From: Tatlockia sp.
Lineage (GTDB): Bacteria > Pseudomonadota > Gammaproteobacteria > Legionellales > Legionellaceae
Length of the DNA: 49,653 bases
Reading direction: 5' to 3'
Assembly: GCA_013697955.1 (NCBI GenBank)
Contig: JACCVV010000074.1
Span: 1-49,653 of the forward strand
Shown here one piece after another: positions 19,427-29,298 of the stretch. Position numbers and translations under genes: made by a program. Below the pieces are notes generated by a model. The model saw only the letters and a program-made list of their open reading frames with translations, had not been told where the DNA came from and searched no databases. The first letter of the stretch is position 1. Every line of letters begins with the position of its first letter.

Positions 19427-20216
19427 TTAGCAACTCCTCAGTATAAGGGCGTGCCGGATAGTGGAAAGGCACTGCGCCATCGGCTTCACCATGCATAAAT
19501 TGTTTTACTCTCGGTTCTGTAGAATTTTTCAACTCAGCAGGTGTTCCTTGACCAATCAAACAGCCGCTAGCAATTAGGTAAACATAATCCGCAATTGAAC
19601 AGGTTTCTTCTACGTCATGAGAAACAATAATGGTGGTTGTATGTAACAACTGATTTAATCGTTTAATTAAACGTACCAATACTCCCATGGAGATGGGATC
19701 CTGACCTGTGAATGGCTCATCATACATCATTAATTCTGGATCAAGTGCAATAGTTCTTGCCAAGGCGACCCGTCTTGCCATCCCGCCTGATAATTCATCT
19801 GGCATTAATTGCGCTGCTCCTCTTAAGCCAACTGCTTCCAATTTCATCAATACGATATCCCGGAGCATCTCTTCTTTTAAATTAGTGTGTTCGCGGAGTG
19901 GAAAAGCGACATTATCAAAAACAGTTAAATGGGTGAATAGAGCAGAGCTTTGAAAGAGCAGACCCATTTTTCGCCGGGCTAAATATAATTTTTTACGGGA
20001 AAGATGGTGAATATTGACACCATTCACTTGAATTTCGCCCTTACCAGGTTCTAGTTGAGCGCCAATCAAGCGTAGAAGAGTTGTCTTTCCACTACCGCTT
20101 GGCCCCATAATGGCTGTAATTTTTCCACGTTGAACTTCCATATTCACATCATCAAAAATATGACGATTGCCTCGCATAAAACTAAGGTTAGTTATTCTCA
20201 CCAAATTGTCATGCAT
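19419..20216 (-). CDS. mlaF: Phospholipid ABC transporter ATPase MlaF
   Basis: Encodes 265 residues. Walker A GPSGSGKTT at about 38-46, Q-loop LLFQSSALF, signature LSGGMARRVALAR, Walker B ELMMYDEPF and switch His in IVSHDVEE are all present, so it should be an active ATPase. It powers the MlaFEDB phospholipid transporter on the cytoplasmic face. It is the first gene of the minus-strand run and is divergent from kdsD, with 218 bp between them, as in other gammaproteobacteria. Confidence 0.96.
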   Translation of the reverse strand: MHDNLVRITNLSFMRGNRHIFDDVNMEVQRGKITAIMGPSGSGKTTLLRLIGAQLEPGKGEIQVNGVNIHHLSRKKLYLARRKMGLLFQSSALFTHLTVFDNVAFPLREHTNLKEEMLRDIVLMKLEAVGLRGAAQLMPDELSGGMARRVALARTIALDPELMMYDEPFTGQDPISMGVLVRLIKRLNQLLHTTTIIVSHDVEETCSIADYVYLIASGCLIGQGTPAELKNSTEPRVKQFMHGEADGAVPFHYPARPYTEELLNA

Positions 20217-20434
20217 GACCGATATCCGGATAATTTAGGGATCAATTTTCGATTATACCCGAATATCCATTTTCGCCTACATTAAATTAGTTCCCTATAA
20301 AGAAAAAAAATACTGTGTTAAAATTCGAGGCTTCTTAATTTCTGAATCCTCTTATCTTTAGAGAACAGAAAATACCCTCTTTCATTTCTGTGCGAAGTGA
20401 ACAATGAAGGGCCTTATTAAAAGGTATAGTGAGT

Positions 20435-21397
20435 ATGGATTTTTGCAAATTAGGCCTGGCCGTCGTTGAAACTGAAGCGCAAGCCATTTTTGATTTGACT
20501 CAACGCATTGACCATCGTTTCGAAGCCGCCTGTGAACTTTTATTACATTGTAAAGGACGTGTAGTGGTAACAGGAATGGGCAAATCGGGACATATCGGTA
20601 ATAAAATTGCGGCTACCTTTTCAAGTACGGGTACCCCTGCTTTTTTTATGCATCCTGGGGAAGCAAGCCATGGTGATTTGGGAATGATTACCAGGCAGGA
20701 TACCGTTGTAGCTATTTCCTATTCCGGCTTTACCAATGAACTTGTTACCCTGCTTCCTTCCTTAAAACGTCTTGAAATTCCTTTAATTACGCTCACTGGA
20801 AACGCTGAATCAACACTGGCCAAGGCAGCTAATGTTAATCTGGATATCAGCATTCGTCAGGAAGCTTGCCCCTTAGGTTTAGCCCCAACCACAAGCACGA
20901 CGGTCACACTGGTAATGGGAGACGCGCTTGCAATTGCCCTGTTACAGGCTCGCGGCTTTAGTGCTGAGGATTTTGCTCGCTCACATCCAGGCGGCTCAAT
21001 TGGAAGATGTCTTTTGCTTCGTATTGATGAGTTGTGTCACCAAGGGGATGAATTACCGATAATATCCGAGCAGGCAACTGTTAGTGAGGCGTTGATTGAA
21101 GTGACAGCCAAAAAACTAGGCATGACCTGTGTGGTTGATTCGCATGGCTATCTTGCTGGTGTTTATACTGATGGTGATGTGAGACGAACTTTGACGCAAA
21201 ATTTTGATATTAATACCACTCCTATTTCCTCAGTAATGAGCCGTAATTGTAAAACGGTAACAAGAGGTCTTCTTGCAGCAGAAGCCTTGGCAATAATGCA
21301 AAAATACAGCATAACCTCTTTAGTGGTTGTTGATGAAAATAATAGGCCGACAGCCGTTATCCACTTACACGATTTACTGCGCGCCGGTGTTATTTAA
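20435..21397 (+). CDS. kdsD: Arabinose-5-phosphate isomerase KdsD
   Basis: Encodes 320 residues from ATG 20435. A GTG at 20429 is also in frame, but AAGG lies 10 nt before the ATG and only 4 nt before the GTG. The SIS domain (about 30-190) has VVVTGMGKSGHIGNKIAATF, SSTGTPAFFMHPGEASHGDL and EACPLGLAPTTST. Two CBS motifs follow, one including GVYTDGDVRRTL. It converts ribulose-5-phosphate to arabinose-5-phosphate for Kdo synthesis. It starts the plus-strand run kdsD-kdsC-lptC-lptA-lptB. Confidence 0.95.
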   Translation: MDFCKLGLAVVETEAQAIFDLTQRIDHRFEAACELLLHCKGRVVVTGMGKSGHIGNKIAATFSSTGTPAFFMHPGEASHGDLGMITRQDTVVAISYSGFTNELVTLLPSLKRLEIPLITLTGNAESTLAKAANVNLDISIRQEACPLGLAPTTSTTVTLVMGDALAIALLQARGFSAEDFARSHPGGSIGRCLLLRIDELCHQGDELPIISEQATVSEALIEVTAKKLGMTCVVDSHGYLAGVYTDGDVRRTLTQNFDINTTPISSVMSRNCKTVTRGLLAAEALAIMQKYSITSLVVVDENNRPTAVIHLHDLLRAGVI

Positions 21398-21417
21398 ATT
21401 TAAATTAGAGTGAAACG

Positions 21418-21945
21418 ATGAATGAATTATTAGAAAAAGCAAAAAAACTGAAATGTTTAATCTGCGATGTTGATGGCGTTTTAACTGATGGTTCTCTTTA
21501 TATTGATAATAACGGTAATGAGTTGAAAGCCTTTAATGTCCAGGATGGCATGGGCCTTAAGTTGCTAATGTCTGTGGGCATTGAAGTTGCGGTAATTACT
21601 ACTTCACGAAATGCAGTGATTGATCATCGTATGGATCAATTAGGCATTCAACATTATTTCAAGGGACAGGTTGATAAGTCAGCTGCTTTCAATCAATTAA
21701 AAGAGCGGTTGAATCTTAAGAACGAAGAAATCGGCTACATTGGTGATGATTTACCTGATCTGCCCATAATCCGTCAGGTTGGTTTTGGTGTGGCTGTTGC
21801 CAATGCGGTAACTCAGGTTAAAGAATTTGCTGATTGGCAGACTGAAAAAACTGGCGGATTTGGTGCTGTTCGGGAGGTTTGTGATCTTATACTTTCTGCT
21901 CAAAATCGGCATGAAGAAGCGATTAGCCGGTATTTGAAATCATGA
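21418..21945 (+). CDS. kdsC: 3-deoxy-D-manno-octulosonate 8-phosphatase KdsC
   Basis: Encodes 175 residues with the HAD-type DVDGVLTDGSLYID (nucleophile and general-acid Asp), the FNVQDGMG cap region, TTSRN, GDDLPDLP and a C-terminal GFGAVREVCDLIL as in other KdsC tetramers. It hydrolyses Kdo-8-phosphate to Kdo in the cytosol. It lies 20 nt after kdsD and its stop overlaps the lptC start by 4 bp. Confidence 0.95.
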   Translation: MNELLEKAKKLKCLICDVDGVLTDGSLYIDNNGNELKAFNVQDGMGLKLLMSVGIEVAVITTSRNAVIDHRMDQLGIQHYFKGQVDKSAAFNQLKERLNLKNEEIGYIGDDLPDLPIIRQVGFGVAVANAVTQVKEFADWQTEKTGGFGAVREVCDLILSAQNRHEEAISRYLKS

Positions 21946-22526
21946 ATGCTACCCGACAAGCTGGCTGGTTATTCTGTTCATTGTTTGCCCTAGCCTGCTC
22001 CGGTATGTATTTCGCAAGTTCAAAACCGGTTAAAAGATTAGATGATACTACTCTTTCAAAAACAGCTGATATTGTAGTCTCCAATTTAAATATTCGCCGC
22101 TTTGATCTTGCGGGAAATCTCATCAATTATATAGAAACGCCAATGATGCAGCATATTCCCGAGAACAACATCCATTTATTGACCTCCCCCAAATTAACAC
22201 TTGCTGAAGCCGATAAACCCTCTTGGCAAATTAGCGCTAAAATGGCAAAAGGAATCAATAATGGTGAGCGGATTACTTTTATTCAGGATGTGATTGTGCA
22301 TCAAGGTAAAGGCAAAAAAGTTGAAGAAAGTACAATAAAAACCGAAGTTCTTGATTATTTTACAAAGAGCAAAATTGCCAGTACAGAGGCGCCAGTTAGT
22401 ATTGAACAACCTGGATCTATAGTTCATTCAAAAGGAATGAAAGCTTATTTAGATGAAAAACGAGTGTTTTTAAGCAAAGCTCAGGCTACTTTTGATCCTA
22501 AACATGCAAAATTAACCAAGAGTTGA
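21942..22526 (+). CDS. lptC: LPS export protein LptC
   Basis: Encodes 194 residues. An N-terminal membrane anchor (about 5-25, QAGWLFCSLFALACSGMYFA) is followed by a periplasmic beta-jellyroll with NLNIRRFDLAGNLINYIETP, KMAKGINNGERI and a VHSKGMKAYLDEKRVFL end. LptC links the LptBFG transporter to the LptA bridge. It overlaps kdsC by 4 bp and precedes lptA by 7 nt. Sequence conservation in the family is low, so context carries weight. Confidence 0.92.
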   Translation: MNATRQAGWLFCSLFALACSGMYFASSKPVKRLDDTTLSKTADIVVSNLNIRRFDLAGNLINYIETPMMQHIPENNIHLLTSPKLTLAEADKPSWQISAKMAKGINNGERITFIQDVIVHQGKGKKVEESTIKTEVLDYFTKSKIASTEAPVSIEQPGSIVHSKGMKAYLDEKRVFLSKAQATFDPKHAKLTKS

Positions 22527-22533
22527 GAGCAAA

Positions 22534-23043
22534 ATGTGGATTCTAAAAAAACAAGGCTTCTCCCTTATCCTAATTCTTTTAATGTCCCAAACGTGCCTTG
22601 CGCTGCCCGATGATAGAGAAAAAATTATGCAATTGTCAGCGGATACTGCCGATCTGAATCAACAAACTCATCAGGGCGAATACATCGGCAATGTTCAACT
22701 TGATCAGGGAACAACCCATTTAAGGGCTGCAAGTGCGAGGACTGAGGGTGATAAGCAAAATAAATTAATTTTGGCAATTGCCAAGGGCGATAGCAAAAAA
22801 CAAGCTCATTTTTGGGTGATAACCGAGCTAAATAAACCACCCTTACATGCTTTAGCTGATTTAATTCAATATTTTCCGGAACGTAATATTGTGGAACTCA
22901 TTGGTAATGCTCGGGTCACACAGGGAGAAAATTCGTTTTCTGCACCTAAAATTATATACGATACAGTGAAGCAACATGTTGTTTCCAGATCGAATGGAAA
23001 GGAACGTACTACCATAATAATTCACCCAGGAAAGAAGATATGA
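22534..23043 (+). CDS. lptA: Periplasmic LPS-binding protein LptA
   Basis: Encodes 169 residues with a signal peptide ([19 protein letters not shown], cleavage near LALP). The OstA-type jellyroll starts [20 protein letters not shown] and includes [20 protein letters not shown] and [18 protein letters not shown]. LptA monomers form the bridge that carries LPS from LptC to LptD. The stop overlaps lptB by 4 bp. Confidence 0.93.
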   Translation: MWILKKQGFSLILILLMSQTCLALPDDREKIMQLSADTADLNQQTHQGEYIGNVQLDQGTTHLRAASARTEGDKQNKLILAIAKGDSKKQAHFWVITELNKPPLHALADLIQYFPERNIVELIGNARVTQGENSFSAPKIIYDTVKQHVVSRSNGKERTTIIIHPGKKI

Positions 23044-23765
23044 GCGAGCTTTTAGCGCAAAATATTGAGAAATCGTTTAAATCACGTACTGTTGTTAATG
23101 ATATTTCCATTAATATCCATCGCGGTGAATGCGTTGGATTATTAGGTCCAAACGGTGCAGGTAAAACCACCTGCTTTTATATGATTGTTGGTTTGCAATC
23201 CTGCGATAAGGGCCAGATTATTCTTGACGGAAAAGAGGTGACCAAAGCGCCAATGCACCAACGAGCGCGTATGGGAATTGGTTATTTACCGCAAGAAGCT
23301 TCAATCTTTAGGAAAATGACGGTTGCCGATAATATTTTATCTATTTTGCAATTACGTACTGACCTCGATGAGCAGAAACGCAATCAGAAATTAAAACTTT
23401 TGATGCAAGAATTCCATATTTCCCACTTAGAAAATAATCTGGGCATGAGTTTGTCGGGTGGAGAACGGCGCAGAGTGGAAATAGCACGTGCCTTAGCCAT
23501 TGAACCTGCTTTTATTCTCCTGGATGAGCCTTTTGCTGGTGTGGATCCCATTTCTGTTCTTGATATCAAGAAAATTATTTCGCATCTCTGCGATAAAAAT
23601 ATTGGTGTTTTAATTACCGATCATAATGTTCGCGAAACGCTTGATATTTGCGAACGAGCTTATATTGTGAATCAGGGTAAAATCCTCTGTGAAGGGACGC
23701 CCTCTGTTATCCTTGCAAATCAGAAAGTACGCGAGGTTTATTTAGGTGAAGGATTTACTTTATAA
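23040..23765 (+). CDS. lptB: LPS export ABC transporter ATPase LptB
   Basis: Encodes 241 residues, as in E. coli. Walker [10 protein letters not shown] at 36-44, [16 protein letters not shown], signature [16 protein letters not shown], Walker [17 protein letters not shown] and switch ITDHNVRET are intact. It drives LPS extraction with LptFG, which are not in the window. Unlike many gammaproteobacteria no rpoN follows; trpG begins directly after its stop codon. Confidence 0.96.
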   Translation: MSELLAQNIEKSFKSRTVVNDISINIHRGECVGLLGPNGAGKTTCFYMIVGLQSCDKGQIILDGKEVTKAPMHQRARMGIGYLPQEASIFRKMTVADNILSILQLRTDLDEQKRNQKLKLLMQEFHISHLENNLGMSLSGGERRRVEIARALAIEPAFILLDEPFAGVDPISVLDIKKIISHLCDKNIGVLITDHNVRETLDICERAYIVNQGKILCEGTPSVILANQKVREVYLGEGFTL

Positions 23766-24341
23766 ATGTTAGCCCTTATCGATAATTATGATTCCTTTAC
23801 CTATAATTTAGTCCAATATTTTCTTTGTCTTGGCCAAAAAGTGCAAACCTTTGAAAATGATCAAATTTCAATTGAAGAATTAGAAGCGCTTTCGCCTGCA
23901 TACCTTGTAATCTCACCCGGGCCTAAGGGTCCTGAAGATGCCGGTATCTCACTGGCATTAATCAAGCATTTTTATAGACGCATTCCTATTCTCGGAATTT
24001 GTTTGGGCCATCAATGTCTAGCTTATGCTTTTGGCGCTTCAATCACTCAAGCGCCTGAAATAATTCATGGCAAAACATCTTTAATCAGACACCATAAACA
24101 AGGTCTTTTTCAAAACCTGCCAAGCCCATTTAAAGCAACGCGTTATCATTCTCTCGCTATCGATATAGAAACCTTGCCGAATTGTTTTGCTATAGATGCC
24201 TGGGCTGACCAAACGATTATGGCTATTTCTCATCGTCAATATCCGCTTTATGGACTACAATTTCATCCCGAAGCAATTTTGAGCGAATATGGACCCGAAC
24301 TTTTAACCCGGTTTTTAAATAATAAACCCTATGAAAATTAA
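23766..24341 (+). CDS. trpG: Anthranilate/aminodeoxychorismate synthase glutamine amidotransferase subunit
   Basis: Encodes 191 residues, a single class-I amidotransferase domain. The start LALIDNYDSFTYNLVQYF is typical of TrpG/PabA. The oxyanion loop is SPGPKGPEDAG. The triad is C79 in GICLGHQ, and H167 and E169 in LQFHPEAI. It supplies ammonia from glutamine to the TrpE (or PabB) chorismate-binding subunit, which is not nearby. Its ATG follows the lptB stop with no gap, and it overlaps trpD by 11 bp. The linkage to trpD/trpC favours TrpG, but one subunit may serve both tryptophan and folate synthesis. Confidence 0.93.
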   Translation: MLALIDNYDSFTYNLVQYFLCLGQKVQTFENDQISIEELEALSPAYLVISPGPKGPEDAGISLALIKHFYRRIPILGICLGHQCLAYAFGASITQAPEIIHGKTSLIRHHKQGLFQNLPSPFKATRYHSLAIDIETLPNCFAIDAWADQTIMAISHRQYPLYGLQFHPEAILSEYGPELLTRFLNNKPYEN

Positions 24342-25356
24342 TCAATTATTAGAACAATTATTAGTTGGAAACAATTTATCGAAACAGCAAATGCAAGACT
24401 TTATGAAAGCTTGCATGTCTGGCCAATTAACAGAGGCGCAAATTGGCGCTTTCCTCGCTTTAATGCGTGTGAAAGGTGAAACGGTTGATGAGTTAACAAC
24501 CGCTGCCCAAGTGATGATGGATTTTGCTCATTGTATTGATTTAGGCGATGATTTAATTGACATCGTCGGAACCGGTGGGGATGGAAAAAATACCTTTAAT
24601 ATTTCCACTGTCAGTTCCTTTGTTGCTGCAGCTGCAGGTGCAAAAGTGGCTAAACATGGAGGACGTTCATCATCTAGCAGTTCAGGCAGTGCCGATTTAC
24701 TTATGCATGCTGGTTTTGAGTTAAATTTGACTGATGAGCTGTTAAAACATTGTATGCAGCAAACAGGAATCAGCTTTTTATTCGCACCCCATTTCCATCA
24801 AGCCATGCTTAATTGTAAAAATGTTCGGCAGCAACTCGGAATTCGGACTCTTTTTAATTTTTTAGGGCCATTAATAAATCCGGCACGCGTAAAAAAACAA
24901 GTATTTGGTGTATTTTCTGAGGTCTGGCTGGAGCCTTTTGCCAAAGTGCTTGCCAATTTAGGCTCAACAAGAGCGTTGGTTATTAATTCACGAGATGGAA
25001 TGGATGAGGCGAGTATTTGTGCACCGACAGACATTGTTGAATACCATAAAGGGCAATTTAAACATTGGTCAATTGATCCAAAAAACTATGGCTGCTTTCA
25101 TTCCGAAATGAATTCAATAGTAATCAACTCTCCTGAACAGAGCCTTAGACTTGCGAATGAAGTGCTTAATGGTGAACCAGGAGCCGCTCGTGATATCGTT
25201 TTACTCAATACAGCGTTGGCGCTTTATTGTGCGGATATTGCTGCAAGCTTTGAGGAAGCGCTTGAAAAAGCCAAAATAGCCATCGATAGCGGCGAGGCTA
25301 TAAAGCGGTTTGATCTATTAAACGCATTAACACAGAAGAAGACTGAAAATGACTAG
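24331..25356 (+). CDS. trpD: Anthranilate phosphoribosyltransferase TrpD
   Basis: Encodes 341 residues. The PRPP-binding [31 protein letters not shown], the anthranilate-site HHAPxx-like FAPHFHQAM, and [14 protein letters not shown] are all present, as in E. coli TrpD's C-terminal half. It adds phosphoribose to anthranilate. It is a separate gene here, not fused to trpG. It overlaps trpG by 11 bp and trpC by 8 bp. Confidence 0.96.
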   Translation: MKINQLLEQLLVGNNLSKQQMQDFMKACMSGQLTEAQIGAFLALMRVKGETVDELTTAAQVMMDFAHCIDLGDDLIDIVGTGGDGKNTFNISTVSSFVAAAAGAKVAKHGGRSSSSSSGSADLLMHAGFELNLTDELLKHCMQQTGISFLFAPHFHQAMLNCKNVRQQLGIRTLFNFLGPLINPARVKKQVFGVFSEVWLEPFAKVLANLGSTRALVINSRDGMDEASICAPTDIVEYHKGQFKHWSIDPKNYGCFHSEMNSIVINSPEQSLRLANEVLNGEPGAARDIVLLNTALALYCADIAASFEEALEKAKIAIDSGEAIKRFDLLNALTQKKTEND

Positions 25357-26122
25357 TATTTTAAGCCAAATTAGCGAATTTAAACGCGAAGAAGTTGAAC
25401 GCGCCAAACGTGAATTACCTTTAGCTAGTTTAAATTTGACAGGTGCGCTGCCCGTTCGAGATTTTGTTAAAGGACTTAGAATTAAAACTCCGGCTATCAT
25501 TACTGAAATCAAAAAAGCCTCTCCTTCTAAAGGCCTAATCCGCGCCGATTTTGATGTAGCAAACATTGCCAAAATCTATGAGCAACATGGAGCATCATGC
25601 CTTTCTGTACTTACTGATAGCTATTTTTTTCAAGGCTCACCCGCTTATTTAGCCTTGGCAAAAGCCAATTCCACCCTGCCGGTCTTAAGAAAAGACTTCA
25701 TTATTGACAGCTATCAAATTTATGAAAGCCGCGCCTTGGGCGCTGATTGTATTTTGCTAATTGTCGCAATGCTTGATGACCAGCAATTAGATGATTACTG
25801 CCAATTAGCCCAAGAGTTAAACATGGCAGTTTTGGTTGAAAGCCATACCCGGAATGAATTTCAACGGGCTTTGCGACTGCCAACTCCATTAATGGGCGTG
25901 AATAATCGAAGTTTGCATACATTTATTACGAATATAGAAACGAGTCTAACCCTCGCAAAAGATTTACCTGCAGATAAAATTTTAATAAGTGAAAGTGGTA
26001 TTAATAGTCGTCAGGATATTGAACTCATGCAAAAAAATAACATTAATACCTTTTTAATTGGTGAAAGTTTAATGCGTGCGGAGGATATTGGTTCCAAGCT
26101 TAAAGAGTTGTTAGGTATATAA
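25349..26122 (+). CDS. trpC: Indole-3-glycerol-phosphate synthase TrpC
   Basis: Encodes 257 residues, a stand-alone TIM barrel not fused to TrpF. Conserved blocks are [70 protein letters not shown] and ISESGI near the phosphate site. It closes the indole ring from CdRP. It is the last gene of the run that begins at kdsD; 132 bp with a new promoter separate it from glsA. trpF, trpB and trpA are not in the window. Confidence 0.96.
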   Translation: MTSILSQISEFKREEVERAKRELPLASLNLTGALPVRDFVKGLRIKTPAIITEIKKASPSKGLIRADFDVANIAKIYEQHGASCLSVLTDSYFFQGSPAYLALAKANSTLPVLRKDFIIDSYQIYESRALGADCILLIVAMLDDQQLDDYCQLAQELNMAVLVESHTRNEFQRALRLPTPLMGVNNRSLHTFITNIETSLTLAKDLPADKILISESGINSRQDIELMQKNNINTFLIGESLMRAEDIGSKLKELLGI

Positions 26123-26198
26123 ACACGTTCATAGAATATTTTTTAAATGCTTCTATTTTAATCATTTAGCCATTTTATGGAATATACACGCCATTTAT

Positions 26199-26227
26199 TT
26201 GTTTTGTTGTGCTAAATTTAGCATAAT
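26199..26227 (+). promoter_or_regulatory. Promoter with a 14-bp palindromic operator upstream of glsA
   Basis: TTGTTT (26199-26204) and CATAAT (26222-26227) are 17 bp apart. The perfect palindrome TGCTAAATTTAGCA (26210-26223) fills the spacer and touches the -10 element, a position where a bound dimer would block RNA polymerase. Transcription would start about 20 nt before the glsA ATG. Confidence 0.55.
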
Positions 26228-26254
26228 GCAACCCCTTTTGACTGCCGAGCGCAT

Positions 26255-27187
26255 ATGACTAAAAAGCAACTTAATCTTGATCTTCTTAAAACTATCGTAA
26301 AAACTGCTGAGAGCGATCAAAGAGGCGAAACAGCGAATTATATTCCTGAATTAGCTAATGTAAATAACGAGCTAACCGCGATAGCCGTTTCTGTACTTGG
26401 TGGTGAAACCCTGTCTTTTTCAAATATACCCACCGCTCCAGTTACCCTGCAAAGTACGGGTAAAATGATTCCACTTATTGGTTTATTAGAAGAGCTTGGC
26501 CCTGAGCAACTTTTCGAATGGGTTAAAGTTGAACCTTCTGGTGATGACTTTGCCTCTATTGTTCGCTTGGAAAGATATGGCCCAAAGCCTTCTAATCCTA
26601 TGTTGAATGCAGGAGCAATAACCCTTTGTTCGCATATTCCTGGAGTTGGAGAAGAACAGTTTGCCTGGTTGGAACGTTGGGTACAAAAGCTCTTTAACCA
26701 ACGCTTGAGTATAAATCCCTTGGTTTTTGCCTCAGAAAAAAGAACTGGCGATCGCAATCGGTCACTCGCCTATTTACTTAAAAGCCGCGGCAACCTTGGT
26801 GCCTCAGTCAATGAGACGCTCGATCTCTACTTTGCGCTTTGTTCTTATGAAGCCTTAATTGAGCAAATGCTTTATTTACCTACTATTCTTGCCAATTTAG
26901 GCAAAGATCCCTTAACTGGTGAACAAATTATTTCAGCCGAAACTTGTAAAATAACGCTAGCAGTTATGGCAACCTGTGGGCTTTATGATGAAACGGGTAC
27001 GCATATGGTCAAAACCGGAATGCCAGCTAAAAGCGGAGTTTCTGGCTATACAATAGCAGTCGCTCCTCAAAAGGCCGGTATTGTCGTGCTAAGCCCTCGG
27101 GTAAATGCAAAAGGGAACAGTATTCGAGGTGAAATCATGCTTGAGGAATTATCCAAAAAAATGGATTGGCATTTTGCAAGTCCTTAA
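26255..27187 (+). CDS. glsA: Glutaminase (beta-lactamase-like fold)
   Basis: Encodes 310 residues (E. coli GlsA2 308). The serine-dependent active site S67-x-x-K70 lies in VTLQSTGKMIP. Also present are EPSGDDFASIVRLE, the substrate loop PSNPMLNAGAI, KRTGDRNRSLAYLLKSRGN and a C-terminal GMPAKSGVSGYTIAV. The usual S-I-S-K is STGK here. It hydrolyses glutamine to glutamate and ammonia in the cytosol. It appears to have its own promoter, overlapped by a palindrome, and is followed by xseA 71 nt later. Confidence 0.93.
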   Translation: MTKKQLNLDLLKTIVKTAESDQRGETANYIPELANVNNELTAIAVSVLGGETLSFSNIPTAPVTLQSTGKMIPLIGLLEELGPEQLFEWVKVEPSGDDFASIVRLERYGPKPSNPMLNAGAITLCSHIPGVGEEQFAWLERWVQKLFNQRLSINPLVFASEKRTGDRNRSLAYLLKSRGNLGASVNETLDLYFALCSYEALIEQMLYLPTILANLGKDPLTGEQIISAETCKITLAVMATCGLYDETGTHMVKTGMPAKSGVSGYTIAVAPQKAGIVVLSPRVNAKGNSIRGEIMLEELSKKMDWHFASP

Positions 27188-27258
27188 TTTGTCATACTTC
27201 CATAATCATAAAAACTCTATAAAATCTCTTCCTATTGAAAAAAATAGAGTACCTATTA

Positions 27259-28590
27259 ATGAACATAGAAAAACCAGCGCTTACAGTTACCGAACTTAAC
27301 CGTCATGTTCGCTGCTGGCTGGAGTTGGAGCTGGGTGAGGTAAGCGTTATTGGCGAGTTATCCAACCTGGCCAAGCCCAGTTCTGGGCATTTTTACTTTA
27401 GCTTAAAAGACACTGGCGCCCAGATTCGTTGTGTTTATTTTCGCTCAAATCATGATTTTAATTCTAAAAACTATAAAGATGGGCAAAAAGTCATCGCCAA
27501 AGGCCGCTTATCTTTATATGAGGCCCGTGGCGATTACCAATTGATTGTTCAATCTCTGGCTGATGCTGGATTAGGTGAACTTTTTTATCAATTTGAGCAG
27601 CTAAAAATTAAACTCCAGGCGCAGGGATTATTCGATGCTGAAAGAAAACGAAGCATCCCTCGCTTCCCTTCCTTAATTGCCATTGTAACATCAGGCAGCG
27701 GGGCCGCTCTTCGCGATATTTTGACTACACTTAAACGTCGATATCCTTTAGCAATAGTTAAAATCTATCCTTCTGAAGTTCAAGGAAAAGAGGCGCCACT
27801 TCAATTAATTAAAGCAATTAATGCTGCAAATGAAGAGAGTAAAGCTGATGTTTTAATTCTGGCCCGTGGCGGCGGCTCTATCGAAGATTTATGGGCTTTC
27901 AATGACGAGCGCCTAGCCTTGGTTATTAGTTCAAGTGCGATACCAATAGTGTCTGGTATTGGCCATGAGACTGATTTTACCATTGCAGATTTTGTTGCTG
28001 ATTTACGTGCTGCAACACCGACAGCTGCTGCTGAAGCGGTTACACCTGACCAGACGGAACTTTTAAGCATAATCAGGGTTCTTGAAGCTCGGATGATTAG
28101 ATGCCTAAAAGGTTTTTTCAAACATCAGCAGCTTTTATTGTCTTATCAAATTGCTAAATTTTTATCACCAACCCAATTAATTTCTAAATACTGGCAAAAT
28201 CTGGATTATTTAGAAAGACAGCTCAATCACAATATGCAAAATTGTCTTTTTCAAAAACAAAGAAAACTTCATTTACTATCGACAAACCTCAACACTAGAA
28301 ACCCTATGGCCTTGCTTGAGCAGTCAAAAGGAAAATTAAAATTGATTGAACAACAATTAATGCAAATAATGTTGAATAAAATCAATGACTTAAAACAAAA
28401 TCTTGGCTCCCAAATGGCCACCTTACATGCCGTCAGCCCTTTGGCAACCTTAGATAGAGGCTATGCTCTTGCAAAATTCCAGGAAAATGTTCTATTTAAC
28501 TCTGCCCAGGTTAGGGTTGGAGACAAAATCAATCTACGCTTGGCTCGAGGAGAGCTAGTTTGCCAGGTTCTCGATAAAGTTGATGTATAA
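27259..28590 (+). CDS. xseA: Exodeoxyribonuclease VII large subunit XseA
   Basis: From ATG 27259 (MNIEKPALTVTELNRHVRCW) encodes 443 residues. An in-frame TTG at 27235 is less likely. The OB-fold (about 12-105) includes VIGELSNLAKPSSGHFYFSL, and the catalytic region includes LIVQSLADAGLGELFYQFEQ, VTSGSGAALRDILTTL, RGGGSIEDLWAFNDE and SGIGHETDFTIADFVADLRA. A long coiled-coil region and a terminal LDRGYALAKF follow. With XseB it degrades single-stranded DNA. No xseB is in the window. Confidence 0.95.
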   Translation: MNIEKPALTVTELNRHVRCWLELELGEVSVIGELSNLAKPSSGHFYFSLKDTGAQIRCVYFRSNHDFNSKNYKDGQKVIAKGRLSLYEARGDYQLIVQSLADAGLGELFYQFEQLKIKLQAQGLFDAERKRSIPRFPSLIAIVTSGSGAALRDILTTLKRRYPLAIVKIYPSEVQGKEAPLQLIKAINAANEESKADVLILARGGGSIEDLWAFNDERLALVISSSAIPIVSGIGHETDFTIADFVADLRAATPTAAAEAVTPDQTELLSIIRVLEARMIRCLKGFFKHQQLLLSYQIAKFLSPTQLISKYWQNLDYLERQLNHNMQNCLFQKQRKLHLLSTNLNTRNPMALLEQSKGKLKLIEQQLMQIMLNKINDLKQNLGSQMATLHAVSPLATLDRGYALAKFQENVLFNSAQVRVGDKINLRLARGELVCQVLDKVDV

Positions 28591-28604
28591 CACAGGAATT
28601 AAAA

Positions 28605-29210
28605 ATGATAGACGAATTGTTAGCGAGTCTTAATCTGATCATTAGTCAAACCCAGGCTAATTTCCAAACCCTTGCTCTAATTCTATCGATTCTATGGGGA
28701 ATTTTTATTCTTAATCAACTTTTAGGTAAGCGTTTACTTTATCTTGGCATCATACCCAGACACCTGTTTGGCATACCTGGAATTTTTTTTGCACCCTTTC
28801 TCCACGCTAATTTTAATCATTTATTCTTTAACTCTATTCCTTTAGTTGTTTTGGCCAATTTTATATTAATTAATGGTCTGTTTTATTTTTTATGGGTCAC
28901 TTTATCCATCACTGTTATTAGCGGAGTGCTAATCTGGTGTTTTGCAAAATCAGGTATTCATATTGGAGCCTCCGCCCTAATCACCGGTTATTGGGGCTTA
29001 TTGGTTACCAACATCATGCAGCAAGGAACAATGACAGCGATTATTCTTGGCGTTATAAGCCTTTATTATTTTGCCGGTATTTTCTATGGTGTTTTTCCAG
29101 GAAAAAAAGGAGTGTCCTGGGAGGGGCATCTTTTTGGATTAGTTGCAGGCTTTGCAACCAGTTATCTAATAAAAAACTGGATATATTTGCAACAACTACT
29201 GCAATGGTGA
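28605..29210 (+). CDS. Rhomboid-family intramembrane serine protease
   Basis: Encodes 201 residues with about six membrane helices. HANFNHLFFNS at 67-77 is the HxxxxHxxxN motif of helix 2, GIHIGASALITG supplies the catalytic Ser123 in GxS, and EGHLFGLVAG supplies the catalytic His175. Both dyad residues are present, so it should be active against transmembrane substrates. The substrate is unknown. It follows xseA by 14 nt and is probably co-transcribed with it. Confidence 0.85.
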   Translation: MIDELLASLNLIISQTQANFQTLALILSILWGIFILNQLLGKRLLYLGIIPRHLFGIPGIFFAPFLHANFNHLFFNSIPLVVLANFILINGLFYFLWVTLSITVISGVLIWCFAKSGIHIGASALITGYWGLLVTNIMQQGTMTAIILGVISLYYFAGIFYGVFPGKKGVSWEGHLFGLVAGFATSYLIKNWIYLQQLLQW

Positions 29211-29222
29211 GCGTTAATTTTT

Positions 29223-29281
29223 AGTCTCTTTTCTCCATTAATGTTCTATAAATGATTGGCAACGGGAGACACTATTTTTTT
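29223..29281 (+). terminator. Possible terminator between convergent genes
   Basis: AGTCTC (29223-29228) can pair with GAGAC (29266-29270) followed by ACTA and seven T. The stem is short and the loop long, so this is weak support for termination of the rhomboid transcript. Confidence 0.25.
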
Positions 29282-29298
29282 AGGCTTTATAAAATTTA

